From the NCBI GenBank assembly GCA_021781095.1, contig JAJXXM010000207.1, positions 1 to 16,984 on the forward strand: a DNA stretch of 16,984 nt, given 5' to 3'. Both the position numbers and the translations under genes were made by a program. Below, piece after piece: positions 1-6,358 of this stretch (its first letter is position 1; every line of letters starts with the position of its first letter). This DNA is from a bacterium (lineage in GTDB: Bacteria > Eremiobacterota > Eremiobacteria > Baltobacterales > Baltobacteraceae). The notes beneath the pieces are model-generated. The model saw only the letters and a list, made by a program, of their open reading frames with translations. It was not told where the DNA came from and searched no databases.

Positions 1-326
1 CGGGCAAAACCGATCAGCCAGCGCATGCCCATCGCTTGACGGCGATCGGGGCGCACTTCCATCGGCACCTGATAGGTCGCACCACCGACGCGGCGCGGAC
101 GAACTTCGACCAGCGGCATCGCGTTGGAGAGCGCCTGCGAGAAAACATCCATCGGATCGCGTCCGGATTTCTCACCGACGATATCGAGGGCGGAATAGAT
201 GATCCGCTCCGCGGTCGATTTCTTGCCGCTCAACATCAACTTGTTGATGAAGCGAGCGAGAATCTTCGAATTGAATCGCGGATCCGGAAGAATCTGGCGT
301 TTTGGTGCGGGACCTTTACGTGGCAT
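1..326 (-). CDS. rpsG: 30S ribosomal protein S7, partial (3' end beyond window)
   Basis: S7 is a primary 16S rRNA binding protein that organises the head of the 30S subunit and contacts mRNA and tRNA at the exit site. The first 108 codons are visible on the minus strand, starting at ATG 326-324. They read [20 protein letters not shown] and go on through the family-typical [30 protein letters not shown] and [10 protein letters not shown] segments. The usual length is about 156 residues, so roughly 48 lie beyond the left edge. It follows rpsL with 21 untranslated bases, which contain only a modest AAGAG ribosome-binding element. The gene order rpsL-rpsG is that of the str operon, so fusA and tuf would be expected further left (inference). 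Confidence 0.97.
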   Translation of the reverse strand, partial: MPRKGPAPKRQILPDPRFNSKILARFINKLMLSGKKSTAERIIYSALDIVGEKSGRDPMDVFSQALSNAMPLVEVRPRRVGGATYQVPMEVRPDRRQAMGMRWLIGFA

Positions 327-347
327 AAATCGCTCTTTTTATCTCTC

Positions 348-788
348 TTACTTTTTCTTGTCGCGCTTGGCGCCGTACTTCGAACGGCCTTGCTTGCGGT
401 TTGCGGTGCCCGACGTATCGAGCGTGCCGCGAACGATGTGATAACGAACGCCGGGAAGATCCTTGACGCGGCCGCCGCGGACGAGGACGACCGAGTGCTC
501 CTGAAGGTTATGGCCGATGCCGGGAATGTACGCCGTCACCTCTTCGCCGTTGGTGAGACGGACGCGAGCGACTTTACGAAGCGCCGAGTTCGGCTTCTTC
601 GGCGTGACGGTCTTCACTTGCGTGCAGACCCCGCGACGTTGCGGATTACCGACAACCTCGAAGGTACGCGTGGGCAGATCGGGGTGTCCCGGTTTCGGGC
701 CGGTCAAAATGACGCGGAACGCGCGGGTTTTGACCTTTTTTTCCGTCTGCTCGCGGCCCTTACGGACCAGCTGGTTAATGGTGGGCAC
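348..788 (-). CDS. rpsL: 30S ribosomal protein S12 with an extended N-terminal loop
   Basis: S12 sits at the 30S decoding centre and controls accuracy. The start is GTG at 788-786, preceded by AAGGAG (799-794) with a 5-base spacer. The 146 residues begin [13 protein letters not shown] and carry the conserved [11 protein letters not shown] (about 62-72) and [22 protein letters not shown] (about 92-113). The lysines at about 64-65 and 109 that mutate to streptomycin resistance in other bacteria are wild type, as is the aspartate at about 110 that is methylthiolated in some species. Most bacterial S12 proteins are about 123-125 residues. This one has about 21 extra residues near positions 25-46 (around [16 protein letters not shown]), before the QRRGVCT motif. 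Bacillus S12 has an unrelated-looking insert at the same site, so the position is known to tolerate insertion. Confidence 0.98.
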   Translation of the reverse strand: MPTINQLVRKGREQTEKKVKTRAFRVILTGPKPGHPDLPTRTFEVVGNPQRRGVCTQVKTVTPKKPNSALRKVARVRLTNGEEVTAYIPGIGHNLQEHSVVLVRGGRVKDLPGVRYHIVRGTLDTSGTANRKQGRSKYGAKRDKKK

Positions 789-793
789 TCGGA

Positions 794-799
794 CTCCTT
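794..799 (-). promoter_or_regulatory. rpsL ribosome-binding site
   Basis: On the minus strand AAGGAG lies five bases before the GTG at 788. It is a near-perfect Shine-Dalgarno match and fixes the non-ATG start of rpsL. Confidence 0.85.
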
Positions 800-829
800 A
801 ACAACGCGTTTTGCTTCACACACAAAGTC

Positions 830-850
830 GGCCACACCCGTCGGTGGGCC
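830..850 (-). promoter_or_regulatory. Hairpin in the rpsL leader
   Basis: The arms GGCC and CACC (830-833, 835-838) pair with GGTG and GGCC (843-850) around a CGTC loop, with a single unpaired base at 834. This gives an 8-bp GC-rich stem. It begins about five bases after the predicted transcription start of the rpsL promoter, so it would cap the 5' end of the str operon mRNA. It could stabilise the transcript or serve as a protein-binding site. No T-run follows, so it is not an intrinsic terminator. Confidence 0.45.
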
Positions 851-861
851 AGAGCCAGGGG

Positions 862-891
862 AGTATAGCAGGCGCAGGTGAGGGGCGTCAA
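862..891 (-). promoter_or_regulatory. Sigma70-type promoter of the rpsL-rpsG operon
   Basis: On the minus strand a -35 element TTGACG (891-886) is separated by 18 bases from a -10 element TATACT (867-862). Both match the housekeeping consensus at five of six positions. Transcription would start near 855, giving a leader of about 67 bases with a hairpin at its 5' end. The element lies between the end of the serine hydrolase gene and rpsL, so the ribosomal genes need not be read through from upstream. Confidence 0.8.
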
Positions 892-921
892 ACCCTAATG
901 GCGCCCGCTCGCGACTCTCCG

Positions 922-2373
922 TCAGGGCAGGAGCCTGGAACCCGCGATTTTGCCAGCGGAATCGATCGCGACGACAAAGGTCGGGGTGGTGCCGTTTGCG
1001 AGCTCGAGGCGATACCGGTAGAGCGTCGCCCCTCCGCCGAGTGCGGAGGCCCCGAGAAAGACCCACCGTTTCGGGGTTCCGAGGGGGGCGACCCCTTCCG
1101 CCAGCGAGGCCGTGAAACTCGGCGTGAAGAGCGCCGCAAAGCCGGGGGCCATCTCCGCCAGCGGAGGCTTCCCCGCGCCGTACGCCGCCCAGAGCGCTTC
1201 GACGAGGCGCGTCACGGCGGGGTTCTCCCCGGCCGCCGGGCGCTCCGCGAAGGCTGAGGGGAGCGCCGCGCGGGCGATCGCCGCGACGAGTCGGCGCAAC
1301 GGCGCGTCGCCCGCCGCCGCGAAGCTCCCGGCGTTGGTGAGGACGACGATCCCCAAGCCCTCATCGGGGAAGAGGGCATTCCAACAGAAGCCGCCGGCCC
1401 CCGGCGCGAAGCCGTTATGCCAGAGCTCGCGTTGCCCGTCGAGGCGGCTGACGACCCAGCCCATGCCGTACTGCGTCGCCGCGCCGTCGGCGAGGCGACC
1501 GGGGCTCCACCACAGCCGCTCCATCGCCGGCGTGAGGAGATGCCCTCCGAGCAGCGCCATATCCCAACGAGCGAGACCGTCGGCGCTCGCGACGACGCCG
1601 CCCGCGCCCGAGTAGAGATCGAGCGAGAGGCGCTGCGTCGCGGGCACGGGCTGGAAGCCGTTCTTCGCCGCGAGAAAGGGAACGGCGATGCCCGGGAGCG
1701 CTTGCGCCGAAACGCCATAGCCGCTTCGCTTCATGCGTAATCGCGAAAAGATCTCCCGCCGAAGAAGCGTGCCGTACGATACGCCGGTCACCGTCGATTC
1801 GATCGCGGCAAGCGCGGTGTAATTCGCGTTCGAGTACTCCCATCGCGTGCCGGGTACGAAATCGGAGCGATCCTTCGCGAGAATCGCCAAGATCCGTGCG
1901 AGGCGAATGCGCCCCTGCGTCGGCCATCGGTGTTCCGCAAAATTGGGATAGTTGTGTAAGCCGCTCGTTTGATTGAGTAATTCGCGCACGGTTATCGCGC
2001 GAGCGTTCGGTAGCATCGGCAACCAGCGAGCGATCGGCACGTCGAGGGCGAGTCGATGTTGTTGCACGAGTCGGAGTGCGAGCAACGCCGTCATTTGCTT
2101 GGTAATCGATCCGATGGCAAACGGTGTCTGCGGAGTGACGCGCTCGGTACGCGCGGGGCCGGCATAGCCGAATCCCTCGGCGTACACGAGTTTCCCATCG
2201 TGCACGACGGCGACGGCGAGCCCCGGCGTAAACGCACGAGCGAACGCCTTCGCGGCGACGGCGCCGAGCGCCGGGTTGGGAACGACGCCGTCGCCGTGCG
2301 CCGCGCTCGCCGAATGCGGTACCAGAGCGAGCAGGATGACCGGTGCGAGAATCGTGGAGATCGTACGTTTCAC
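922..2373 (-). CDS. Exported beta-lactamase-fold serine hydrolase (class C / CubicO type)
   Basis: A penicillin-binding-protein-like serine hydrolase of the Beta-lactamase family (PF00144), probably periplasmic. The start is GTG 2373, with AAGGAAAG about five bases upstream. Residues 1-25 form a signal peptide ending SASAA. The catalytic motifs are visible: SITK (89-92, nucleophile Ser89 and general base Lys92), YSN (180-182) and HNG (319-321, replacing the KTG box). A typical LLNQTSGLHNY stretch lies near 132-142. Residues from about 385 to 483 form an extra C-terminal domain (SFTASLAEGVAPLG... ending DSAGKIAGSRLLP) that looks NTF2-like. Substrate cannot be read: D-amino-acid peptidase, esterase or beta-lactamase are all possible. 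Its ribosome-binding site overlaps the stop codon of the GntR gene, so it is the last gene of that operon. Confidence 0.9.
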   Translation of the reverse strand: MKRTISTILAPVILLALVPHSASAAHGDGVVPNPALGAVAAKAFARAFTPGLAVAVVHDGKLVYAEGFGYAGPARTERVTPQTPFAIGSITKQMTALLALRLVQQHRLALDVPIARWLPMLPNARAITVRELLNQTSGLHNYPNFAEHRWPTQGRIRLARILAILAKDRSDFVPGTRWEYSNANYTALAAIESTVTGVSYGTLLRREIFSRLRMKRSGYGVSAQALPGIAVPFLAAKNGFQPVPATQRLSLDLYSGAGGVVASADGLARWDMALLGGHLLTPAMERLWWSPGRLADGAATQYGMGWVVSRLDGQRELWHNGFAPGAGGFCWNALFPDEGLGIVVLTNAGSFAAAGDAPLRRLVAAIARAALPSAFAERPAAGENPAVTRLVEALWAAYGAGKPPLAEMAPGFAALFTPSFTASLAEGVAPLGTPKRWVFLGASALGGGATLYRYRLELANGTTPTFVVAIDSAGKIAGSRLLP

Positions 2374-2383
2374 AATACTTTCC

Positions 2384-2773
2384 TTATTTGGCGAGCGTTC
2401 GAAGTTCGCTCTCTATTTGCACCGCGATCTCCTTTGCCGAGTACCCGCGATGCGTGAGGGTGGTGAGAAATTGCGCGATCGCCTCACGCAACGCCGTCGC
2501 GCGAGCGCGCTTGTCGGTAGCGGGCGTCTGCCGGGCGACGTGCGTTCCGCGGCGGCCTTCGCTCGATAGCCACCCACGTTCTTGCAACTCGGCGTACGCG
2601 CGCGCGACGGTGTTCGGGGCGACGCCGAGGTCGCCCGCGAGCTGCCGAACCGTCGGCAGCACGTCGCCCGGACGAAGCTCGCCGCGTTCGATAAATGCGC
2701 GGAGTTGCTCCACGATCTGCTGGAACGGCGGGAGTTCGAGGTCGGGATCGACCGCGAGGAAAATGTCGCCCAT
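2384..2773 (-). CDS. Short GntR-family regulator, YtrA type
   Basis: A 129-residue cytoplasmic transcription factor. An N-terminal winged helix-turn-helix spans about 15-80 (PPFQQIVEQLRAFIERGEL, then LPTVRQLAGDLGVAPNTVARAYAELQERGWL), followed by only about 50 residues of helix. That is the layout of the YtrA subfamily, which lacks a large effector domain and dimerises through the short tail. The open frame extends upstream to 2872, but ATG 2773 is preferred: the family motif starts just after it, and its A overlaps the TGA of the membrane-protein gene in TGATG, indicating translational coupling. YtrA regulators usually repress their own operon, often one encoding an ABC transporter. No ABC gene is present here; the partners are a membrane protein and a serine hydrolase. 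Likely operators are at 3526-3576. Confidence 0.9.
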   Translation of the reverse strand: MGDIFLAVDPDLELPPFQQIVEQLRAFIERGELRPGDVLPTVRQLAGDLGVAPNTVARAYAELQERGWLSSEGRRGTHVARQTPATDKRARATALREAIAQFLTTLTHRGYSAKEIAVQIESELRTLAK

Positions 2774-3492
2774 CACGATGACGATCGAGCAGCCGCGTGG
2801 AAGTGGCGTTTTACGTACACGCTGGTCCAAACCCAGATCCCGGCCCAAAGAATAAACATTGCGAGCCCCCAAAATCGTTCAACTCCTTCAATCGCCGGGA
2901 GCGATCCGTTCACGAAATTGACGAACACGAACACGATGCCGCATGCCAACACGCACGCCATGCCGCTCTTTCGAATGCGCGAGGCCTGCTCGCAGATACG
3001 CTCCGTCGCAGGATTCGCACTGGTGAGTTGCGTCGGGGCACTCGCGATGCGCCACGCGATGGCAGCCATCGCGAGCACGCAGGCGCCCGCGATCGACGCA
3101 GGAATACGTTCGTTTGCGAGCCGTAGGTACGGGACGAGCGCAAACAATGAAACGAGCACAGCGACGATCCACAGCGTGGGTACGACCTCCGCTACCGGTC
3201 GGGGAGCGAGCGCGGCGATGCGCCGCACGCGTGCCCGCTCGTCGCGAACCAAATCGGCGATCGCAACGGCGACCAACGAGAGCGCGGTGAGGCTATACCC
3301 TACGACGGGATCGAGATCGCGTAGCGCGACGAGCCCTGCAACCAGCAACGCAAAGGCCGCAGTGGCCGCTCGCGCCGAGGCCGATCCCTTGCCGTCTCGC
3401 TTCACGCGCAGGGCGGCCAATAGATAGACGATCCCAGCAAAGACCGCAACGGCGGAGACGATAATTCGTTCCATAACAAGCAGCGACGGCAT
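2773..3492 (-). CDS. Seven-TM membrane protein of unknown function
   Basis: Not recognised as a named family. The 239 residues contain about seven hydrophobic segments: near 10-29, 42-58, 63-82, 103-123, 131-149, 177-196 and 206-227. A basic loop (DERARVRR, 84-91) lies between segments three and four, and a polar loop with a cysteine (about 150-176) between five and six. It has no catalytic motif that I can see. ATG 3492 is preceded by AGGAG with a seven-base spacer (3503-3499), which favours this start over the internal ATG six codons later. It is the first gene of a coupled unit with the GntR regulator and the serine hydrolase. By analogy with other YtrA operons it may be a permease-like or signal-sensing partner, but this is inference. 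Confidence 0.75.
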   Translation of the reverse strand: MPSLLVMERIIVSAVAVFAGIVYLLAALRVKRDGKGSASARAATAAFALLVAGLVALRDLDPVVGYSLTALSLVAVAIADLVRDERARVRRIAALAPRPVAEVVPTLWIVAVLVSLFALVPYLRLANERIPASIAGACVLAMAAIAWRIASAPTQLTSANPATERICEQASRIRKSGMACVLACGIVFVFVNFVNGSLPAIEGVERFWGLAMFILWAGIWVWTSVYVKRHFHAAARSSS

Positions 3493-3525
3493 CGCGAGCT
3501 CCTAAAGGTGTATTTGGTTTTCTAT

Positions 3526-3545
3526 TGTATTGCTACACTAATACA
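3526..3545. promoter_or_regulatory. Inverted repeat, candidate GntR operator 1
   Basis: A perfect inverted repeat with 6-bp arms TGTATT (3526-3531) and AATACA (3540-3545) around an 8-base centre. It lies 34 bases upstream of the start of the membrane-protein gene, downstream of a TTGACA box, so a bound dimer would block transcription of the operon. Short GntR regulators bind AT-rich inverted repeats of this size. Assignment to the GntR protein encoded in this operon is inference. Confidence 0.55.
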
Positions 3546-3564
3546 AACTGCACATTTGTGTCAA
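3535..3564 (-). promoter_or_regulatory. Candidate promoter of the membrane protein-GntR-hydrolase operon
   Basis: A consensus TTGACA (3564-3559) on the minus strand. The -10 element is less certain: TAGTGT (3540-3535) has 18-base spacing and TATTAG (3543-3538) has 15-base spacing. Both operator candidates overlap this promoter, which fits self-repression. Confidence 0.45.
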
Positions 3565-3576
3565 TAGGGTAATACA
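3557..3576. promoter_or_regulatory. Degenerate copy of the inverted repeat, candidate GntR operator 2
   Basis: TGTGTC (3557-3562) and AATACA (3571-3576) have the same 8-base centre as the site at 3526-3545 and agree with it at 13 of 20 positions. The right arm is identical and the left arm matches at four of six positions. The two centres are 31 bp apart, close to three helical turns, so two dimers would sit on the same DNA face. The site overlaps the -35 box for the minus operon and lies just before the start of the plus-strand acyltransferase gene. Confidence 0.4.
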
Positions 3577-3581
3577 TACAT

Positions 3582-4718
3582 TTGAACGCGTCCGCGACGC
3601 ACGCCCCACGGCTCGACGTCCTCGACGGCCTTCGCGGCGTCGCGATCTTGCTCGTTCTCTGGTACCACGTCTGGGAGATCTCGTGGCTCCCCGCACCACT
3701 CTCGCAACTCGAGTTTCTTCCCGAGACGGGCTTCGTCGGGGTTGCGCTCTTCTTCTTTCTGAGCGGTACCGTCATCACGCTGCCCTTTGCACGCGCCGCA
3801 TTTGCGGGAACGCCGCCGCCTTCGTGGCGGCATTTTTATCTCCGCAGATTTTGGAAGATCGTCCCGTCGTATCTGCTCTCCATCGCCGTCGCCTACGCGA
3901 TCGGGTACGCGGCACGGCAAGGCGGCGCCGGAGCCGTTCCCGATCTCCTCACGCATCTGCTCTTCATCCACACCTGGTTTCCGCAGAGCGCCGGCGCGAT
4001 TAACGGCGTGCTCTGGACGCTCGCCGTCGAGGTCGAGTTCTACGCGCTCTTTCCGCTGCTGTGGTGGTGTTTCCGTCGCGCGCGTTTCGCGACCACGGCA
4101 GTGCTGATCGCGCTCTCACTCCTCTGGCGCATGCACGCGGTCGCATGCTGCTCGCATAGCGGGATCGTCTATCTCGATCAAGATCTTCCGGCATTCCTCA
4201 GCTGCTTTGCCTTCGGAATGCTCGCGGCCTCGCTCTTTGTCGAAGTGCACGCACGTTGGAGCGATACGCGTCGATACCTCGTCGGGTCGAGCGCCTTCGT
4301 CGTCGGGACGATCGGCTGCATCGCGCTCCTACAGTCGCTCTACGCCTTTCGCCTCGCCGATCAGTGGGCGGCCGTTTGGGCGGCGAGCCATCGCGATCTC
4401 TTGGCCCTCACCTTCGCGCTCGTCGCGTGGGGTGCGTTGCTCGCGCCTCGCCCGCTCCAACGCCTCCTCGCCAATCGCCCGCTCGTGTTCTTCGGTGCGA
4501 TTTCCTACGCGCTCTATCTCTACCATCAGATGATCGCGCGGGAACTCCTCATCCATCGCCTTCCGCCCTACATCGGAACGCCGCAGTACGATCCGCAGTG
4601 GCAATCGGCATTTACGCTGCTCGCCTTCGCGCTCTCCATCGCCGTCGCCGCCGCACTCACCTACTGGTTCGAGCGGCCGTTGCAAACCTGGGGAAATCGC
4701 CGCTCGGAGCGCCCGTGA
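3582..4718 (+). CDS. Membrane O-acyltransferase, acyltransferase-3 family
   Basis: An integral membrane enzyme of the Acyl_transf_3 family (PF01757), which moves acyl groups onto sugars, peptidoglycan, lipids or antibiotics. Its 378 residues show family hallmarks: RLDVLDGLRGVAILLVLWYH (10-29, with the conserved histidine at 29), FVGVALFFFLSG (51-62), HFYLRRFWKIVPSY (84-97) and WTLAVEVEFYALFPLLW (145-161). About ten hydrophobic segments follow. There is no SGNH esterase domain at the C-terminus. The only start codon before the conserved N-terminus is TTG 3582; the frame is closed by a stop at 3570-3572. No clear ribosome-binding site precedes it. It is divergent from the GntR operon and shares its operator region, so co-regulation is possible. 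The acceptor substrate cannot be told. Confidence 0.88.
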   Translation: MNASATHAPRLDVLDGLRGVAILLVLWYHVWEISWLPAPLSQLEFLPETGFVGVALFFFLSGTVITLPFARAAFAGTPPPSWRHFYLRRFWKIVPSYLLSIAVAYAIGYAARQGGAGAVPDLLTHLLFIHTWFPQSAGAINGVLWTLAVEVEFYALFPLLWWCFRRARFATTAVLIALSLLWRMHAVACCSHSGIVYLDQDLPAFLSCFAFGMLAASLFVEVHARWSDTRRYLVGSSAFVVGTIGCIALLQSLYAFRLADQWAAVWAASHRDLLALTFALVAWGALLAPRPLQRLLANRPLVFFGAISYALYLYHQMIARELLIHRLPPYIGTPQYDPQWQSAFTLLAFALSIAVAAALTYWFERPLQTWGNRRSERP

Positions 4719-4725
4719 TGGATCG

Positions 4726-5289
4726 TTACGGCTTTACGATCGGATCGAGCAAACGGTAGAGCTTCGGATATCCCGGAGCGTTCTGCATCCCCGGGTCGCT
4801 CAAAATGAGCTTGGTAATCGGATTTTGCTGCGTCGGCTGCGGCACGTTCGCGATGATGAAATATGTGGTTACGCCTTCGCCGGGATAGTACGTCGTGTTA
4901 TAGAGTAATTGTTTGTACGCCGTCGACCACGGCACGCCATCGCCGTCGTCGGCTTGCGTTCCGTCTTTATAAAAGACCGTGATCTTCAGATACTGGGCCG
5001 GTTGTGGATTCTTCGACGTATTTTTTTGCGGTACGGTAAACAGGAGATAGCCGTTCGGGGCGGTCGGCGAGGACATTTGCGGGAGGTTCGAAATCGTCGT
5101 CGCGAGCGGATCGCCGGAGGATATCCACCGAATCGACGCGACGCGCAGATTATCGTCCTCGATGTGAAAGAATTGATTCATGCGAACCACATCGCCTTTG
5201 ACCGCGCCGCGCGTGGGAACGCTTGGAGCGGCAAGCACGAACGAGGAACAGGCGAGGGCAAGAACGGCGGCAAGAACGATGCGATTCAC
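4726..5289 (-). CDS. Secreted protein of unknown function
   Basis: Not recognised. The frame is open to 5331, but GTG 5289 is the likely start: GGAGG lies seven bases upstream and the product then begins with a clean signal peptide (VNRIVLAAVLALACSSFVLA, then cleavage near AAPS). The mature part, about 165 residues, is rich in polar and aromatic residues, with segments such as HIEDDNLRVASIRWISSGDP, YLKITVFYKDGTQ and TTYYPGEGVTTYFIIANVP. These look like alternating beta strands of a single sandwich domain, as in extracellular DUF4352-like folds (impression only). The cysteine in the signal region does not make a good lipobox. It is probably cotranscribed with the upstream DUF3558-like gene, 22 bases away, and converges on the acyltransferase gene with seven bases between stops. 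Confidence 0.7.
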   Translation of the reverse strand: MNRIVLAAVLALACSSFVLAAPSVPTRGAVKGDVVRMNQFFHIEDDNLRVASIRWISSGDPLATTISNLPQMSSPTAPNGYLLFTVPQKNTSKNPQPAQYLKITVFYKDGTQADDGDGVPWSTAYKQLLYNTTYYPGEGVTTYFIIANVPQPTQQNPITKLILSDPGMQNAPGYPKLYRLLDPIVKP

Positions 5290-5311
5290 GATAGCTCCTC
5301 CCGTACGCACC

Positions 5312-5815
5312 TCATATCCGAGATGCGGCAATCTTGGCGAGTTGGATCAATTGCGGCAACGGCGCCTTCGGATCGTTGAGGGCGGCGTTATCGCTTTGAT
5401 AGTGCAGCAGAACGGTAAATGCAAACCCGCGCTTGAGGACGTGGATGATCTCCGCGTCACTCTTTACCCAGAGAGCGGCGTCGCCGATCCCGTGAAGGTC
5501 GACGACGTCGCCGGCTAGCTGCTTGCGAAAGGCTTCGTAACTGCTCGCGTCGCCCACGTAGGTGACGCGCACGTATCCCTTGGGAGCGCCGAAATACGCA
5601 CAGGTGGTCTTCGGCGCATTCGGCGGTGCGTAGTCGCTTGCGGGCGCGGCGACCCCTGCGCGCGGCTGCACCCCAAGGGCTCGCCTTGCGTCCGCCCGAG
5701 TCACCAACGCGCACGGATTGCTTCTCGGGGACCACGCGCCGGCGGCGAGTGCGATCGCAACGAGCCCCGCAGCGAGGACGGGGAGCACGATCGAGAGCGC
5801 GAGTAGTCGCTTCAT
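5312..5815 (-). CDS. Exported DUF3558-like protein
   Basis: A 167-residue envelope protein with an N-terminal membrane or signal segment (residues 3-27). The rest contains NPCALVTRADARRALG (33-48), TTCAYFG (71-77) and a DLHGIGDAALWV stretch. The paired cysteines 35 and 72 and the G-x-GDAA motif resemble DUF3558, a family best known from actinobacterial lipoproteins. There is no lipobox cysteine here, so it is anchored or secreted rather than lipidated. ATG 5815 has only a weak GTGAG element. The promoter just upstream (5827-5855) would start transcription about five bases before the ATG, implying near-leaderless translation. The family assignment is from the motif pattern only. Confidence 0.7.
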   Translation of the reverse strand: MKRLLALSIVLPVLAAGLVAIALAAGAWSPRSNPCALVTRADARRALGVQPRAGVAAPASDYAPPNAPKTTCAYFGAPKGYVRVTYVGDASSYEAFRKQLAGDVVDLHGIGDAALWVKSDAEIIHVLKRGFAFTVLLHYQSDNAALNDPKAPLPQLIQLAKIAASRI

Positions 5816-5826
5816 AGCTCACGAGT

Positions 5827-5855
5827 ACTATAGCGCACGCCTGCTTGCCTTGCAA
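5827..5855 (-). promoter_or_regulatory. Promoter of the DUF3558-like gene, very short leader
   Basis: On the minus strand TTGCAA (5855-5850) and TATAGT (5832-5827) are separated by 17 bases. Transcription would begin near 5820, four to six bases ahead of the ATG at 5815. That leaves no room for a standard ribosome-binding site. Confidence 0.5.
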
Positions 5856-5908
5856 CGAGCGGACGGGGATCCGTCGCATCGCGCCGCGCCGCGGGAACCT
5901 CTGCCGAC

Positions 5909-6358
5909 ATGAGGATACGCGCGCGAGGCTTTACCGCGCTGGAGACGACGATCGCCGCGGGCCTGATCGCAATGCTCTTCGCTGCCCTCGGCACCGGGTT
6001 CGTCCGCGAGGGCGCCGTCTTTCAGAGCGAGGTCACGGCCGAGGTCCTCGCCGCCGCCACGCACGAAGAGCTTCGCATCGCCGCCGACGCCCTGAAATAC
6101 GAGGGCTCCTCGCTCCAACCCGCCGAGATCGCGACGACGCTGCCGATGCCGGCCGGCTCGCCGATTCCCGCGCAGGTCTCGCTCTCACTCTCGCCGCTTC
6201 CGGGCGGAACCGTCGCGATACGCGTACGCGCGAGCAGCCCTTTCGGCTCCGCGACGCTCGTGCGCGAGGCAACGCTCGTCGTCGAACGGCGGATGCCGAT
6301 TCCGGGCAGCAGCATCACGGCGGCGACGCCGGTCGCGGCACCTTTCGGCGCGCCGTGA
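5909..6358 (+). CDS. Type IV prepilin-like protein (pseudopilin)
   Basis: A 149-residue protein with a class III signal: a short basic leader MRIRARG, then FTALETTIAAGLIAMLFAALG. Cleavage by prepilin peptidase would fall between Gly7 and Phe8, leaving the conserved glutamate at mature position 5 and a hydrophobic helix of about 20 residues. The rest has PAGSPIPAQVSLSLSPLPGG and an Ala/Thr/Pro-rich tail, with no cysteines and no recognisable D-region. It would be inserted in the inner membrane and assembled into a type IV pilus or type II secretion-like pseudopilus by machinery encoded elsewhere. Its stop overlaps the start of the next gene (GTGA), so the two are translationally coupled. Confidence 0.82.
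   Translation: MRIRARGFTALETTIAAGLIAMLFAALGTGFVREGAVFQSEVTAEVLAAATHEELRIAADALKYEGSSLQPAEIATTLPMPAGSPIPAQVSLSLSPLPGGTVAIRVRASSPFGSATLVREATLVVERRMPIPGSSITAATPVAAPFGAP

Noticed and set aside
36..881. Long plus-strand open frame covering rpsG and rpsL
   Set aside because: It lies antisense to two unmistakable ribosomal protein genes and its translation resembles no protein; it is a shadow frame of GC-rich DNA.
2774..2872. N-terminal extension of the GntR regulator
   Set aside because: The extra 33 residues lie inside the membrane-protein gene and precede the family start; the TGATG coupling at 2773 explains the arrangement.
4722..4742. Inverted repeat GATCGT / ACGATC between the convergent acyltransferase and secreted-protein genes
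   Set aside because: A six-base stem with a nine-base loop and no T-run is too weak to call a terminator, and GATC/CGATCG words are common in this DNA.
4726..5289. Secreted protein as a lipoprotein
   Set aside because: The cysteine in LALACSS lacks a proper lipobox context, and a standard AxA-type cleavage site follows it.
5845..6354. Upstream extension of the minor-pilin-like frame
   Set aside because: It overlaps the prepilin gene in another frame and translates to low-complexity arginine-rich sequence; the GTGA-coupled start at 6355 is preferred.
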